From NCBI GenBank assembly GCA_944386595.1, contig CALXBQ010000041.1, positions 1 through 38,328 on the forward strand: a stretch of 38,328 bases of DNA, given 5' to 3'. The DNA comes from an uncultured Clostridia bacterium (GTDB taxonomy: Bacteria; Bacillota; Clostridia; Peptostreptococcales; Anaerovoracaceae). Made by a program: the position numbers and the translations under genes. A model generated the notes under the pieces. The model worked only from the letters and a program-made list of their open reading frames with translations. It had not been told where the DNA came from and did not search any database. This document shows positions 1 to 8,481 of the stretch, piece after piece. The stretch's first letter is position 1; the number at the start of each line of letters is the position of its first letter.

Positions 1-786
1 ATGCCGGGACCGCCACGGGAGATGACGAGAATGTGGGAGAGAAGAGTGAGACCTTATCTTCTCAGCCTCAGCGACTCCGTGATTTATTACAGGCTGTTAA
101 GGACGTTCGGAATAGGCGAGTCAAAGCTTGAAACGGTGCTTCTGCCCCTTATAGACGCTCAGACGGATCCTACCCTTGCAACCTACGCAAAAGAAGGAGA
201 GTGCAGCCTGAGAATAGCATCAAAGCGGCGTACACTGGAGGAGGCAAAGGCTGCCGTGGACGCTATGGCGGAAAAGGTTTCGGAAATCGTCGGAGAGTAC
301 ATATACAGCTATGACGACGAGGATCTTCATCAGGTGGTGGGAAAAAAGCTTATCGAAAGAAACATCACCGTTTCCGCCTGCGAATCGTGTACGGGAGGAA
401 TGTTCGCCGAAAAGCTCGTAAGCGTTCCGGGAATTTCCGCAGTCTTTGACAGAGGACTTGTCACATATACTGAAAGAGCGAAGATTGAAGAACTTTCCGT
501 CAGGAGAGAAACCCTTCAAGAGTACACGGCGGAAAGCCGGGAAGTCGCCCTTGAGATGGTTCGCGGTCTGAAGGAAAAAACGGGAAGCCGGCTGTGCATT
601 TCGGTAACGGGAGTTGCGGGACCTGATGCTATGGGAGAAAAGCCGGCAGGTCTCATATATATAGCCGTATCCTTCGACGGACGGGAAGATGTGCGCGTTC
701 TCAACACGGGAAAATCCGACAGGCAGGCAAACAGAAACGCGGCGGTGCTTCACATGTTCGACCTTATAAATAAAACCATAGGATAG
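1..786 (+). CDS. cinA: CinA family protein, 3' part (nicotinamide-nucleotide amidase domain)
   Basis: This is the C-terminal part of a CinA protein; the gene starts left of the window. The first residues, PGPPREM, match the motif near the end of the N-terminal MoCF-like domain, so the ATG at position 1 is probably an internal methionine. About 261 of a usual ~410 residues are present. Residues 108-261 form the CinA C-terminal domain, with the SACESCTGG nucleotide-amidase motif around 125-133, VPGIS at 142-146 and a TGVAGPD turn near 206. The family deamidates nicotinamide mononucleotide in pyridine nucleotide salvage and is named for induction at competence. It lies upstream of recA, the usual Bacillota order (pgsA-cinA-recA). 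Function is inferred from family membership. Confidence 0.9.
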   Translation: MPGPPREMTRMWERRVRPYLLSLSDSVIYYRLLRTFGIGESKLETVLLPLIDAQTDPTLATYAKEGECSLRIASKRRTLEEAKAAVDAMAEKVSEIVGEYIYSYDDEDLHQVVGKKLIERNITVSACESCTGGMFAEKLVSVPGISAVFDRGLVTYTERAKIEELSVRRETLQEYTAESREVALEMVRGLKEKTGSRLCISVTGVAGPDAMGEKPAGLIYIAVSFDGREDVRVLNTGKSDRQANRNAAVLHMFDLINKTIG

Positions 787-807
787 TGTTCCGGAAGGCT
801 GTATTCG

Positions 808-832
808 CCGGCACGTAGCCGAATTGTGCCGG
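808..832 (+). other. Stem-loop after cinA
   Basis: A perfect 7-bp inverted repeat, CCGGCAC (808-814) and GTGCCGG (826-832), with an 11-nt loop lies 22 nt after the cinA stop. No T-run follows directly (the nearest TTTT is at 845-848), so a terminator is only possible. An alternative stem, ATTCG (803-807) with CGAAT (820-824), overlaps it. Confidence 0.35.
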
Positions 833-943
833 AATTGTCGGGGATTTTATGTTATATATATGTCGCTGAATGTCCGATTTAAGACTTGCTATGTAAAGGC
901 TTTCGCGGATATAATTATTTTAGATTGATTCGATATAAAATAC

Positions 944-972
944 TTGATTTAAAGGGCAGGATAGAGTATCAT
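944..972 (+). promoter_or_regulatory. recA promoter (sigma-A type)
   Basis: TTGATT at 944-949 and TATCAT at 967-972 are separated by 17 nt. The expected transcription start is near 979, which places the LexA box directly on the start site. Confidence 0.6.
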
Positions 973-978
973 TAAAAA

Positions 979-990
979 GAACAGATGTTC
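979..990 (+). promoter_or_regulatory. LexA (SOS) operator of recA
   Basis: GAACAGATGTTC fits the Gram-positive LexA/DinR core GAAC-RNRY-GTTC at every core position. It lies just downstream of the -10 element and 16 nt before the recA start codon. Bound LexA would block initiation, so recA should be derepressed by DNA damage. Confidence 0.85.
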
Positions 991-1006
991 ACTTTTGGAG
1001 GTAATA

Positions 1007-2110
1007 ATGGCAAAGGATAAGCTGGCAGGCGGAGTTCCTGCAGATAACGACGGAAGAGAAAGAGCGCTGGAGGAGGCGCTGAAGCAGATACAGAGACAGT
1101 TCGGACAGGGCGCCATAATGAAGATGGACGGCAGCACCGGATTCGGAAATGTGGACGTGATTTCCACCGGATCCATCAGCCTGGACATTGCCACGGGAGT
1201 GGGAGGACTTCCGAAGGGAAGGATAATAGAGATATACGGACCTGAATCGTCCGGTAAGACCACCCTTACACTGCACGTGGTTGCGGAAGCTCAGAAGAAG
1301 GGCGGAAAGGCCGCGTTTATAGACGCAGAGCATGCTCTTGACCCGGTTTACGCCAGGAATCTTGGTGTTAAGATGGATGAACTGGTGGTATCCCAGCCGG
1401 ATACGGGAGAGCAGGCTCTTGAGATCTGCGACATGCTGGCGAGGTCGGGAGCTCTTGACGTAATCGTAATAGACTCGGTTGCGGCTCTCGTTCCTAAGGC
1501 CGAAATAATGGGAGAAATGGGTGATTCCCACGTGGGTCTTCAGGCAAGACTTATGTCACAGGCCCTCAGAAAGCTTACGGGTACGGTGAATAAGTCCAAG
1601 ACGTGCGTAATCTTCATCAATCAGCTGAGAGAGAAGATAGGCGTCATGTTCGGAAATCCGGAGACTACGGCAGGCGGACGCGCCCTTAAGTTCTACGCCA
1701 CCATGAGACTCGACGTGCGTAAGATGGAGTCTATTAAGAACGGAGATCAGATAATCGGAAACCACACCAAGGTTAAGATTGTTAAGAATAAGGTAGCTCC
1801 ACCGTTTAAGCAGGCGGAGTTCGACATAATGTACGGTCAGGGAATCTCCAGAAGCGGCGACGTGTTAGACTGCGCCGTTTCAGACGGAATCGTGGACAAG
1901 TCGGGTTCCTGGTACAGCTATAACGGAGACCGGATCGGACAGGGCAAGGAAAACGTGAAGAAATATCTGGAGGATAATCCTTCGGTGCTTGCCGAAATCG
2001 AACAGGCGGTTCTGGATAAGAACTTCAAGACTGCAGATAAGGCAGACGACGGAGACGGAGATTTGCCGGACGGAATGAGAGTCGACGAGGATGGTGTAGT
2101 TATAGAATAG
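1007..2110 (+). CDS. recA: RecA recombinase
   Basis: RecA is the ATP-dependent strand-exchange protein and the coprotease for LexA self-cleavage. The ATG at 1007 is chosen because TTTGGAGG (994-1001) sits just before it and the protein then starts MAKDKLAGG; a TTG twelve bases upstream falls inside the ribosome binding site. The product has 367 residues, normal for the family. Walker A GPESSGKT is at residues 78-85, followed by the conserved region with the IDAEHALD motif and the DNA-binding loops with [14 protein letters not shown]. The C-terminus is acidic, as usual. It follows cinA and carries its own LexA-controlled promoter. The next gene starts 23 nt downstream with no terminator visible between them. 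Confidence 0.98.
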   Translation: MAKDKLAGGVPADNDGRERALEEALKQIQRQFGQGAIMKMDGSTGFGNVDVISTGSISLDIATGVGGLPKGRIIEIYGPESSGKTTLTLHVVAEAQKKGGKAAFIDAEHALDPVYARNLGVKMDELVVSQPDTGEQALEICDMLARSGALDVIVIDSVAALVPKAEIMGEMGDSHVGLQARLMSQALRKLTGTVNKSKTCVIFINQLREKIGVMFGNPETTAGGRALKFYATMRLDVRKMESIKNGDQIIGNHTKVKIVKNKVAPPFKQAEFDIMYGQGISRSGDVLDCAVSDGIVDKSGSWYSYNGDRIGQGKENVKKYLEDNPSVLAEIEQAVLDKNFKTADKADDGDGDLPDGMRVDEDGVVIE

Positions 2111-2133
2111 GTTTACAAGGGGGACGGGAAACC

Positions 2134-3087
2134 ATGTGTACGTGCATAACATATAAGAACAGCGGATTTTTCTTCGGGCGGAACCTTGACCTTGACTGTT
2201 CCTTCGGTGAAACGGTCGTGGTCGCTCCGAGAAACTTTCCTTTAAGGTTCAGAAACGGAAATGTTCTGGAAAGCCACTACGCCATGATAGGCATGGCGGC
2301 GGAAACCGACGTGTTCCCCCTGTACGCAGACGCCGTAAACGAGAAGGGGCTTGCCATGGCAGGACTGAACTTTCCGGGAAACGCGAAGTACAGGAAACCT
2401 GATGGAAATGGACTTGAATTGGCATCATTCGAGATGATCGCGTGGACTCTGGCCAGATATGAAACCGTAGATGAAGCCGTAGGGGATTTCGCAGACCTTG
2501 TGATCACGGATACGGCTTTTGCGAAGGAAATGCCGCCTGCGCCCCTTCACTGGATGCTTGCGGACAGCGAAAGATGCGTCGTCATAGAGCAGACGGAGGA
2601 CGGCCTTAAGATATTCGAAAATCCGGCGGGAGTCCTGACCAATAATCCTACCTTTGATTTTCACATGATGAATCTGAATAACTATCTTAATCTCACCAGG
2701 GTCAGGCCGGAAAACAGATTCTCGAAGAGTCTTGATTTAAAGCCTTTTGCCGAAGGTATGGGAGCCATGGGACTTCCGGGAGATTACTCTTCCGTTTCAC
2801 GCTTTGTGAAAGCAGCGTTTCTTAAGGCGAATTCCGCTGCCGAAAAAGACGAGAAGTCTGATGTGTCTCAGTTCTTTCACATACTGGACGCCGTGGCCAT
2901 GGTCAGAGGCAGCGTTATCACTGAGAAGGGTACGTATGACATTACAACGTATTCCTGCTGCATGAACGCAAGTGCGGGCGCATATATGTTCAAGACGTAT
3001 GATGACAGCAGAATCAGGACGGCGAACATGTACGACGAGGATATAGACGGAAGCAGTCTCATAAAGTGCCGGTGCTGCGTGCATTGA
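2134..3087 (+). CDS. Choloylglycine hydrolase family protein (probable bile salt hydrolase)
   Basis: This is an N-terminal nucleophile hydrolase of the choloylglycine hydrolase / penicillin V acylase family, 317 residues long. After loss of Met1 the catalytic Cys2 becomes N-terminal (MCT start). The other conserved active-site residues are visible: Arg16 and Asp19 in FGRNLD, Asn79 in GLNF, Asn170 in LTNNPTFD and Arg223 in SRF. From memory, the overall pattern is close to the conjugated bile acid hydrolase of Clostridium perfringens, including LHWM and VAMVRGS. The likely reaction is removal of glycine or taurine from conjugated bile acids in the cytoplasm; an acyl-homoserine-lactone or penicillin acylase role cannot be excluded. 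It starts 23 nt after recA behind a weak AAGGGGG site, so it may be co-transcribed with recA. Confidence 0.88.
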   Translation: MCTCITYKNSGFFFGRNLDLDCSFGETVVVAPRNFPLRFRNGNVLESHYAMIGMAAETDVFPLYADAVNEKGLAMAGLNFPGNAKYRKPDGNGLELASFEMIAWTLARYETVDEAVGDFADLVITDTAFAKEMPPAPLHWMLADSERCVVIEQTEDGLKIFENPAGVLTNNPTFDFHMMNLNNYLNLTRVRPENRFSKSLDLKPFAEGMGAMGLPGDYSSVSRFVKAAFLKANSAAEKDEKSDVSQFFHILDAVAMVRGSVITEKGTYDITTYSCCMNASAGAYMFKTYDDSRIRTANMYDEDIDGSSLIKCRCCVH

Positions 3088-3123
3088 TTCTCATAAATCA
3101 TTGAAATTTTAGCGGTTCAGGTA

Positions 3124-3152
3124 TTGACAACCGTCGTTCATTATGCTAAACT
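3124..3152 (+). promoter_or_regulatory. rplU-rpmA promoter
   Basis: A perfect TTGACA (3124-3129) is followed after 17 nt by TAAACT (3147-3152), with a TGC extension (3144-3146). Transcription would start near 3159 and give a leader of about 80 nt before rplU. Confidence 0.75.
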
Positions 3153-3162
3153 ATCGTGGTTA

Positions 3163-3237
3163 GACCGCTCGGAAAGGGTTTTTCAAAGTCCGATATGGGG
3201 CTACCCGGTAAAGGCGAGACTGGATAGAGGAGGTAAA
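3163..3237 (+). ncRNA. Ribosomal protein L21 leader RNA
   Basis: The 5' untranslated region of rplU has the look of the Bacillota L21 leader: an ACCGCTC...GGGTTT segment, then a CTACCCGGTAAAGGCG segment, ending in ACTGGATAGAGGAGGT that includes the ribosome binding site. In this family the leader is thought to bind L21 for autoregulation. The identification is from remembered primary-sequence blocks; no covariance search was run. Confidence 0.65.
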
Positions 3238-3240
3238 TGA

Positions 3241-3747
3241 ATGTACGCAATTATTGAGACTGGTGGAAAGCAGTATAGAGTACAGGAAGGCGACGTTATC
3301 ACTGTTGAAAAGCTCGACGTTAACGCAGGAGATAAGGTTGAACTGGACAAGGTACTGGTTCTCAGCGACGACAATGGACTGAAGGTTGGAACACCTTACG
3401 TGGAAGGAGCCAAGGTTATCGCCGAAGCTGTTGAAAACGGAAAGGGAAAGAAGGTTATAATCTTCAAGTATAAGGCTAAGAAGGACTACAGAAAGAAGCA
3501 GGGTCACAGACAGCCGTATACCATGATCGAGATCAAGTCCCTCGGCGGAAAGGCAACTGCGAAGGCTGCTCCTAAGAAGGAAGAAGCCAAGGAAGAGCCT
3601 AAGGCTGAGGTAAAGGCTGAGAAGAAGGTATCCGCATCTATGAAGAAGGACGAGCTCATCGCATACGCTAAGGAGCACGGAATCGAAATAGACGAAAAGG
3701 CTACTAAGGCAGTAATAATCGAAACTATCGAAGCGGCTAATAAATAG
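3241..3747 (+). CDS. rplU: 50S ribosomal protein L21 with C-terminal extension
   Basis: Residues 1-102 are a standard bacterial L21 ([14 protein letters not shown] at the start, [10 protein letters not shown] near 85-94), which binds 23S rRNA in the large subunit. The usual length is about 103 residues; this protein has 168. Residues 103-132 are a linker rich in Lys, Ala and Glu. Residues 133-168 look like a small helix-extended-loop-helix, SAP or Rho-N-like module ([17 protein letters not shown], then KAVIIETI). A strong ribosome binding site, GAGGAGG, precedes the ATG. The gene is in an operon with rpmA 39 nt downstream. The prp (ysxB) protease gene normally found between them in Bacillota is absent. 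Confidence 0.95.
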   Translation: MYAIIETGGKQYRVQEGDVITVEKLDVNAGDKVELDKVLVLSDDNGLKVGTPYVEGAKVIAEAVENGKGKKVIIFKYKAKKDYRKKQGHRQPYTMIEIKSLGGKATAKAAPKKEEAKEEPKAEVKAEKKVSASMKKDELIAYAKEHGIEIDEKATKAVIIETIEAANK

Positions 3748-3786
3748 TAACCGCATTGTGAATGGAAACAAGGAGGTGTAAGAACC

Positions 3787-4047
3787 ATGGCAAGTAAGAA
3801 AGGTGTAGGAAGCTCGAAGAACGGTCGTGATTCCGAGTCGAAACGCTTAGGTGTTAAAACCGGTGACGGTCAGTACGTTAGCGCCGGAAGCATCCTTGTA
3901 AGACAGAGAGGTACTAAATTCCATCCGGGCAACAATGTGGGCATCGGTGGAGATGATACACTGTTTGCAAAGATCGAGGGTAACGTTAAGTTCGAAAGAA
4001 AAGGCAAGACCAAGAAACAGGTAAGCGTTTATCCTAAAGAAGCATAA
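3787..4047 (+). CDS. rpmA: 50S ribosomal protein L27, without the cleavable N-terminal extension
   Basis: The 86-residue protein begins [20 protein letters not shown], the form seen in Gram-negative bacteria. L27 lies near the peptidyl transferase centre. In most Bacillota it carries an extra N-terminal stretch ending in a FFA-type motif that the protease Prp removes. Here the in-frame sequence upstream of the ATG reaches a stop at 3748 and encodes no such motif, and AAGGAGG (3770-3776) points to the ATG at 3787. The conserved core follows ([20 protein letters not shown]). A strong terminator follows 5 nt after the stop. Confidence 0.97.
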   Translation: MASKKGVGSSKNGRDSESKRLGVKTGDGQYVSAGSILVRQRGTKFHPGNNVGIGGDDTLFAKIEGNVKFERKGKTKKQVSVYPKEA

Positions 4048-4051
4048 TTTT

Positions 4052-4077
4052 AAGGCCCCTGAATTAAGGGGCCTTTT
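4052..4077 (+). terminator. Intrinsic terminator after rpmA
   Basis: AAGGCCCCT (4052-4060) and AGGGGCCTT (4067-4075) form a 9-bp stem with a 6-nt loop, running into TTTT (4074-4077). It separates the ribosomal protein operon from obgE. Confidence 0.85.
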
Positions 4078-4146
4078 ACTTACAGCGTAAAGACTGAAAA
4101 TCTTAAAAACAGGCTTTGGAGAATCGGAAGAGAAAGGAGGCGGACC

Positions 4147-5433
4147 ATGTTTGCCGACAGAGCGAAAATAACAAGCAAATCGGGAAATGGCGGCAACGGC
4201 TGCGTATCCTTCAGGCGTGAACCTTTCGTGCCGGAGGGAGGGCCTGACGGCGGAGACGGCGGCAGAGGAGGAAACATAGTTTTCCTTGCAGACAGAAATC
4301 TGCGCACTTTGATGGATTTCAGATATAAGAAGAAGTACGAAGCGGAAAACGGCCAGGACGGCATGAAAAAAAAGTGCTTCGGAAAGAACGGTCAGGACCT
4401 CATCATCAAGGTTCCCGTTGGAACAGTGGTCATTGACGAGGATACGGGTCTTGTCATGAGGGACCTTAAAGAGGACGGTGAAAGCTTTGTGGCTGCAAAA
4501 GGCGGCAAAGGCGGCAAGGGCAACACCAATTTCAAGAATTCTGTTAGACAGGCGCCTAACTTTGCGGAAGCAGGGGGAGCCGCCAGGGAGAGAAATATTA
4601 TTCTGGAGCTGAAGATGATTGCAGATGTGGGACTTGTTGGCTTTCCCAACGTGGGAAAATCCAGCCTTCTCGCCGTATCCACCAGCGCCAGACCTAAGAT
4701 AGAAAACTATCACTTCACCACCATAGAGCCAAACCTGGGAGTGGTAAAGCTTTACGATAAGGACTTTGTCATGGCCGATATAGCCGGAATCATAGAAGGC
4801 GCTCACAAGGGACTGGGCCTGGGGCTGAAGTTTTTGAGACACATAGAGAGAACCAAGGTTCTCATTCACGTCGTGGACGTTTCGGGAAGCGAAGGAAGAG
4901 ACCCCAAGGAGGATTTCGACAAGATAAACGAAGAGCTGAGACAGTACGGCAGAAGGGTTTCCGAAAAGCCTATGATAGTGGCGGCCAATAAGATAGATAT
5001 GGTGGACGAGGACGGTCTAGAATACAGGGAGTTCTATGACTATGTTACCGGGCAGGGATACAAGGTGTTCCCGATATCCGCGCCTCTAAACCTGGGAGTA
5101 AAGGAACTTCTTACAGAGGCTCTTCACCAGCTTGAAAAGGCGGCTCAGGAGCCGGAAGAGGACGATTACGAGTACTTTGACTTTGAAGCAGACGATAAGG
5201 ACCCGGATTACAGAACCGTATACGCCGGCTTTGACGGAGAGTGCTACACTCTTTCCGGAAAGCAGCTTCAGAAGATATTCGACTCCACCAACTTCAACGA
5301 TATGGGTTCCCTCAGGTACCTTTACAAATACATTGAGAGAAGCGGAGCCATCGACGAGCTGAAGGAAATGGGTCTCGAAGAAGGAGACATCATTAAGATA
5401 GACGATTTTGAAATGGAGTTCTTCGATGAATAA
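4147..5433 (+). CDS. obgE: GTPase Obg
   Basis: Obg is an essential ribosome-associated GTPase involved in late 50S maturation and stress responses. The 428-residue protein has the full layout: glycine-rich Obg domain (1-158; GNGGNGCVSFRRE, then GGPDGGDGG), G domain with G1 GFPNVGKSS at 165-173, G3 DIAGI at 211-215 and G4 NKID at 281-284, and a C-terminal Obg_C domain (~360-428) with an acidic end. The start is set by GGAGG just before ATG 4147. It follows the L21/L27 terminator, and its last codons overlap the start of the HD-domain gene. Confidence 0.97.
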   Translation: MFADRAKITSKSGNGGNGCVSFRREPFVPEGGPDGGDGGRGGNIVFLADRNLRTLMDFRYKKKYEAENGQDGMKKKCFGKNGQDLIIKVPVGTVVIDEDTGLVMRDLKEDGESFVAAKGGKGGKGNTNFKNSVRQAPNFAEAGGAARERNIILELKMIADVGLVGFPNVGKSSLLAVSTSARPKIENYHFTTIEPNLGVVKLYDKDFVMADIAGIIEGAHKGLGLGLKFLRHIERTKVLIHVVDVSGSEGRDPKEDFDKINEELRQYGRRVSEKPMIVAANKIDMVDEDGLEYREFYDYVTGQGYKVFPISAPLNLGVKELLTEALHQLEKAAQEPEEDDYEYFDFEADDKDPDYRTVYAGFDGECYTLSGKQLQKIFDSTNFNDMGSLRYLYKYIERSGAIDELKEMGLEEGDIIKIDDFEMEFFDE

Positions 5434-5950
5434 GCGTCTTGATGAGGAAAAGTGCCGAAAGCTGTTTGATGAATACGGCACACCGGAACACGTAAGGGGC
5501 CACTGCCGCGCCGTAAGCGACACGGGATACAGGATAGCTCTTGCCCTAAACAGGGCGGGAATGAATCTGGACGCCGAACTGGTGAAATACGCAGGCCTGG
5601 TTCACGACCTTATGAGGGTACGTGAAAACCACGGCGAGGAGGCGGCGAAGGTTCTGAGAAGTCTCGGGTATAGCGATGAGGCGGACGTGGTTGAAAATCA
5701 CATGCACTACGACTTTCCGAAGGAAGGAGATCCTGACGAGACCGACATAGTGTGTCTTGCGGACAGGCTTGTATGCGAAGATGAATACGTGGGCCTTGAC
5801 AGAAGGCTTGACTATCTCATTAACAAGCCGGGAAAGACGGAGGAGAGAACCAGGAGACTTCTCGAGAAGAAAAAGGACACCGAGGATTTCATATCACGGA
5901 TAGAGGAGAAAATGGGCTGCACCATAGACAGCCTGTTTGCGGAGGACTGA
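5426..5950 (+). CDS. HD-domain phosphohydrolase-like protein
   Basis: This is a 174-residue protein of the HD superfamily, which contains metal-dependent phosphohydrolases. Residues that could bind metal are in the expected order: His22 and His26 (EHVRGHC), His60-Asp61 (GLVHD), His69, His92 (ENH) and Asp113 (LADRLV). The specific substrate is unknown to me. I chose ATG 5426, which overlaps the obgE stop by 8 nt and has GGAG (5415-5418) upstream; a TTG at 5408 is also in frame. The stop codon shares one base with the next start (TGATG at 5948-5952), so translation is probably coupled from obgE through to the radical SAM gene. Confidence 0.75.
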   Translation: MNKRLDEEKCRKLFDEYGTPEHVRGHCRAVSDTGYRIALALNRAGMNLDAELVKYAGLVHDLMRVRENHGEEAAKVLRSLGYSDEADVVENHMHYDFPKEGDPDETDIVCLADRLVCEDEYVGLDRRLDYLINKPGKTEERTRRLLEKKKDTEDFISRIEEKMGCTIDSLFAED

Positions 5951-7791
5951 TGGAAAAGGATAAGCTCAATTCCCTGCTCAGGCAGGTAGAAAAGCCGGCA
6001 AGGTACACCGGCGGAGAATTAAATATTGCCGTAAAGGATCCGGAAAAGGCGAGGATAAGGTTTGCATTCGGATTTCCCGACCTTTACGAGATAGGAATGT
6101 CCTACATGGGTCTTCAGATCCTGTATCACATTCTGAATAAAACCGATGACATATACTGCGAGAGAGTTTTCTCGCCGGCTCCCGATATGGCGGAGCTGAT
6201 GAGAAAGGAAGACGTTCCTCTTTTTACCCTTGAGACAAAGACGGCGCTTAGGGATATGGACGTGGTAGGCTTTACCCTTCAGTACGAGATGTCCTTTACG
6301 GGCATACTGGATATGCTCGACCTTGGCGGAATCACTCTCTTTGCGAAAGAAAGAGGAGAAGATGAGCCCCTCGTCATTGCCGGAGGACCGTGCGCGTATA
6401 ACCCTGAGCCTCTTGCCGATTTTATAGACGTGTTTCTCATAGGAGACGGAGAGGAGAGCCTTCCCGATTTTCTTCTGAAATACGCAGGCGCCAGGGAAAA
6501 AGGTATGACAAAGGCTGAATTCCTGCGCTCCGTTGCGGCTGATACGGGAGTTTACGTGCCCGCTTTTTACGAACCGGAATATAATGAGGACGGGACGATT
6601 AAGTCATACAGAAAGCTGTATGATAAGGCTCCGGATAAAGTGGAAAGATGCCTTATAGACGATATTGAGAACGTGGACTTTCCGACGGATCTCATAGTCC
6701 CGTTTATCGAAACGGTCCACGACAGAGCCGTAGTGGAGACCTTCAGGGGCTGCACCAGAGGCTGCAGATTTTGTCAGGCCGGAATGATATACAGGCCTGT
6801 AAGGGAGAGAAAGCCTGAGACTATCAGAGAGCTTGCCGAAAAACAGATTATGTCAACTGGACACGAGGAACTTTCACTTCTGTCTCTTTCCACCAGCGAT
6901 TACTCCAGATTCGAGGAACTGGCAACGGGACTGATGGAGGAATGCATGGAGAAGAACGTTTCCCTGTCTCTTCCGTCCCTGAGACTTGACAGCTTCTCCT
7001 TTAACGTGCTCAATGAAATTCAGAAGTACAAGAAGTCGGGACTTACCTTTGCGCCGGAGGCAGGCACTCAGCGGCTCAGAGACGTCATAAACAAAGGCAT
7101 AACGGAAGAGGATATATACGGCGCGGTAAGACAGGCCATAGAGCTTGGGTGGAGGCAGATCAAGCTTTACTTCATGATAGGACTTCCTACGGAAACCGAT
7201 GAGGATCTGGACGGAATAGCCGAAATAGCGTCCAATATAGTAAGGCTCCACAGAGAGTCGGGACGGGGCGGCAGGTTTAACGTAACCGTCAGCGTGTCCA
7301 ATTTCGTTCCGAAGGCCCACACGCCTTTTCAGTGGGAATCTCAGGATACGGCTGCCGAATTCAGGCGCAAGCACGACTACCTGAGAACCCGGCTCAAGAT
7401 GAAAAACGTTACTTTCAACTACCACGACGACGAGGTGAGCCGGTGCGAAGCCATATTCGCAAGAGGAGACAGAAGGTGCGGGAAGCTTCTTTACGAGGCG
7501 TTTAAGGAAGGATGCAGGCTGGACGGCTGGGCTGAGCATTTCGACCCCGAGAAATGGGCAAAGGCCGCCGAAAAGGCCGGAATCGACACAGATTTTTACA
7601 CCTGCAGAAAACGCAGCGCAGATGAAGTTCTTCCGTGGGATATCATCGACTGCTCCGTGCTCAGGTCGTACTTTGAAAAGGAGCGGGAAAAGGCCTACGG
7701 CGAAGAGACCACCCGTGACTGCCGCTACGGATGCACGGGCTGCGGAATAAACCGCCGCACAAAATGCGCTATGGGAGGTATTTATGAATAG
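5950..7791 (+). CDS. B12-binding-type radical SAM protein (TIGR03960-like)
   Basis: The 613-residue protein has an N-terminal cobalamin-binding-like region (about 1-200, with FPDLYEIGMSYMGLQILYHI) and a radical SAM core whose cluster cysteines are C268, C272 and C275 (CTRGCRFC). A further Cys-rich tail, C591-x3-C595-x2-C598, resembles an auxiliary metal site. I recognise it as the conserved clostridial radical SAM protein that travels with L21, L27 and a DUF2344 partner. Its substrate is not established; RNA or ribosome modification is a guess from context. It overlaps the HD gene by one base and the DUF2344 gene by 8 nt. Confidence 0.88.
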   Translation: MEKDKLNSLLRQVEKPARYTGGELNIAVKDPEKARIRFAFGFPDLYEIGMSYMGLQILYHILNKTDDIYCERVFSPAPDMAELMRKEDVPLFTLETKTALRDMDVVGFTLQYEMSFTGILDMLDLGGITLFAKERGEDEPLVIAGGPCAYNPEPLADFIDVFLIGDGEESLPDFLLKYAGAREKGMTKAEFLRSVAADTGVYVPAFYEPEYNEDGTIKSYRKLYDKAPDKVERCLIDDIENVDFPTDLIVPFIETVHDRAVVETFRGCTRGCRFCQAGMIYRPVRERKPETIRELAEKQIMSTGHEELSLLSLSTSDYSRFEELATGLMEECMEKNVSLSLPSLRLDSFSFNVLNEIQKYKKSGLTFAPEAGTQRLRDVINKGITEEDIYGAVRQAIELGWRQIKLYFMIGLPTETDEDLDGIAEIASNIVRLHRESGRGGRFNVTVSVSNFVPKAHTPFQWESQDTAAEFRRKHDYLRTRLKMKNVTFNYHDDEVSRCEAIFARGDRRCGKLLYEAFKEGCRLDGWAEHFDPEKWAKAAEKAGIDTDFYTCRKRSADEVLPWDIIDCSVLRSYFEKEREKAYGEETTRDCRYGCTGCGINRRTKCAMGGIYE

Positions 7792-8461
7792 ATACGCTAT
7801 GGAATTTTCAAAGACCGGAATGATACGGTATACCTCTCATCTGGATATGCTCAGGCTTTTCAAGCGCACGCTGAGAAAAACCGGAGTTCCCCTCGCTTAT
7901 TCCCAGGGGTTCAATCCCCATCCGAAGCTGGGATTTGCCCAGCCTCTTTCTCTGGGATATGAGGCAAAGTCCGACTACATAGAATTCGAGACGGTAACGC
8001 CGGTGGACACTTCGGAGCTTTTGACAAAGACTGCAGCCGCCATGCCCGAGGGAATTACGGTTTCACGGTGCGTACCGGTGCTGGATAACGTAAAATCTCT
8101 TGCTGCCATGGTAGTGTCGGCCGAATACACCATAACTGTTCCGGAAGCCTTATACAGCGGAAGGGATCCCGGGGAATTTACGACGGCTTTTCTCGCGCAG
8201 GATGAGATAGTGGTAAAAAAGCGCCGAAAGAAGGATAAAAAGCTCGTTGAAACGGACATAAAGGGTAAAATTGAAGCGCTTAAGCTTTCAGGAGACAGAA
8301 GTCTTTATTTAAGGGCGCACTGCGGAAGCGCTTCCAACCTGAGCCCGGATCTCGTAATTGACGCACTCATAAGGTTCTCGGACGCCGACGTTAAGAAGTA
8401 CGATTTCGACGTTTCAAGAGACAGGCTCATCTTCTCCGGAGAATGGGAGGACGATTTTTAA
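7784..8461 (+). CDS. Radical SAM-associated DUF2344 protein (TIGR03936-like)
   Basis: The 225-residue protein starts MNRYAMEFSKTGMIRYTSHLD and has the family signature LMKRT/RTLRKTGVPLAYSQGFNPHPKLGF-like region (short form: SQGFNPHPK near residue 40). It always accompanies the TIGR03960-type radical SAM protein and in many genomes is fused to it, so it is probably its substrate-handling partner. The start overlaps the upstream stop by 8 nt, and GGGAGG at 7773-7778 serves it. The biochemical function is unknown. In many Clostridia the next genes are RNase G and rplU; here the unit ends and a separate promoter precedes comEA. Confidence 0.85.
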   Translation: MNRYAMEFSKTGMIRYTSHLDMLRLFKRTLRKTGVPLAYSQGFNPHPKLGFAQPLSLGYEAKSDYIEFETVTPVDTSELLTKTAAAMPEGITVSRCVPVLDNVKSLAAMVVSAEYTITVPEALYSGRDPGEFTTAFLAQDEIVVKKRRKKDKKLVETDIKGKIEALKLSGDRSLYLRAHCGSASNLSPDLVIDALIRFSDADVKKYDFDVSRDRLIFSGEWEDDF

Positions 8462-8481
8462 GAGAGACCTGCCCGATGTCC

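Noticed and set aside
3847-4869. Long minus-strand open frame across rpmA and obgE
   Set aside because: It is antisense to two certain genes and contains the rpmA terminator; it is a shadow of their codon use.
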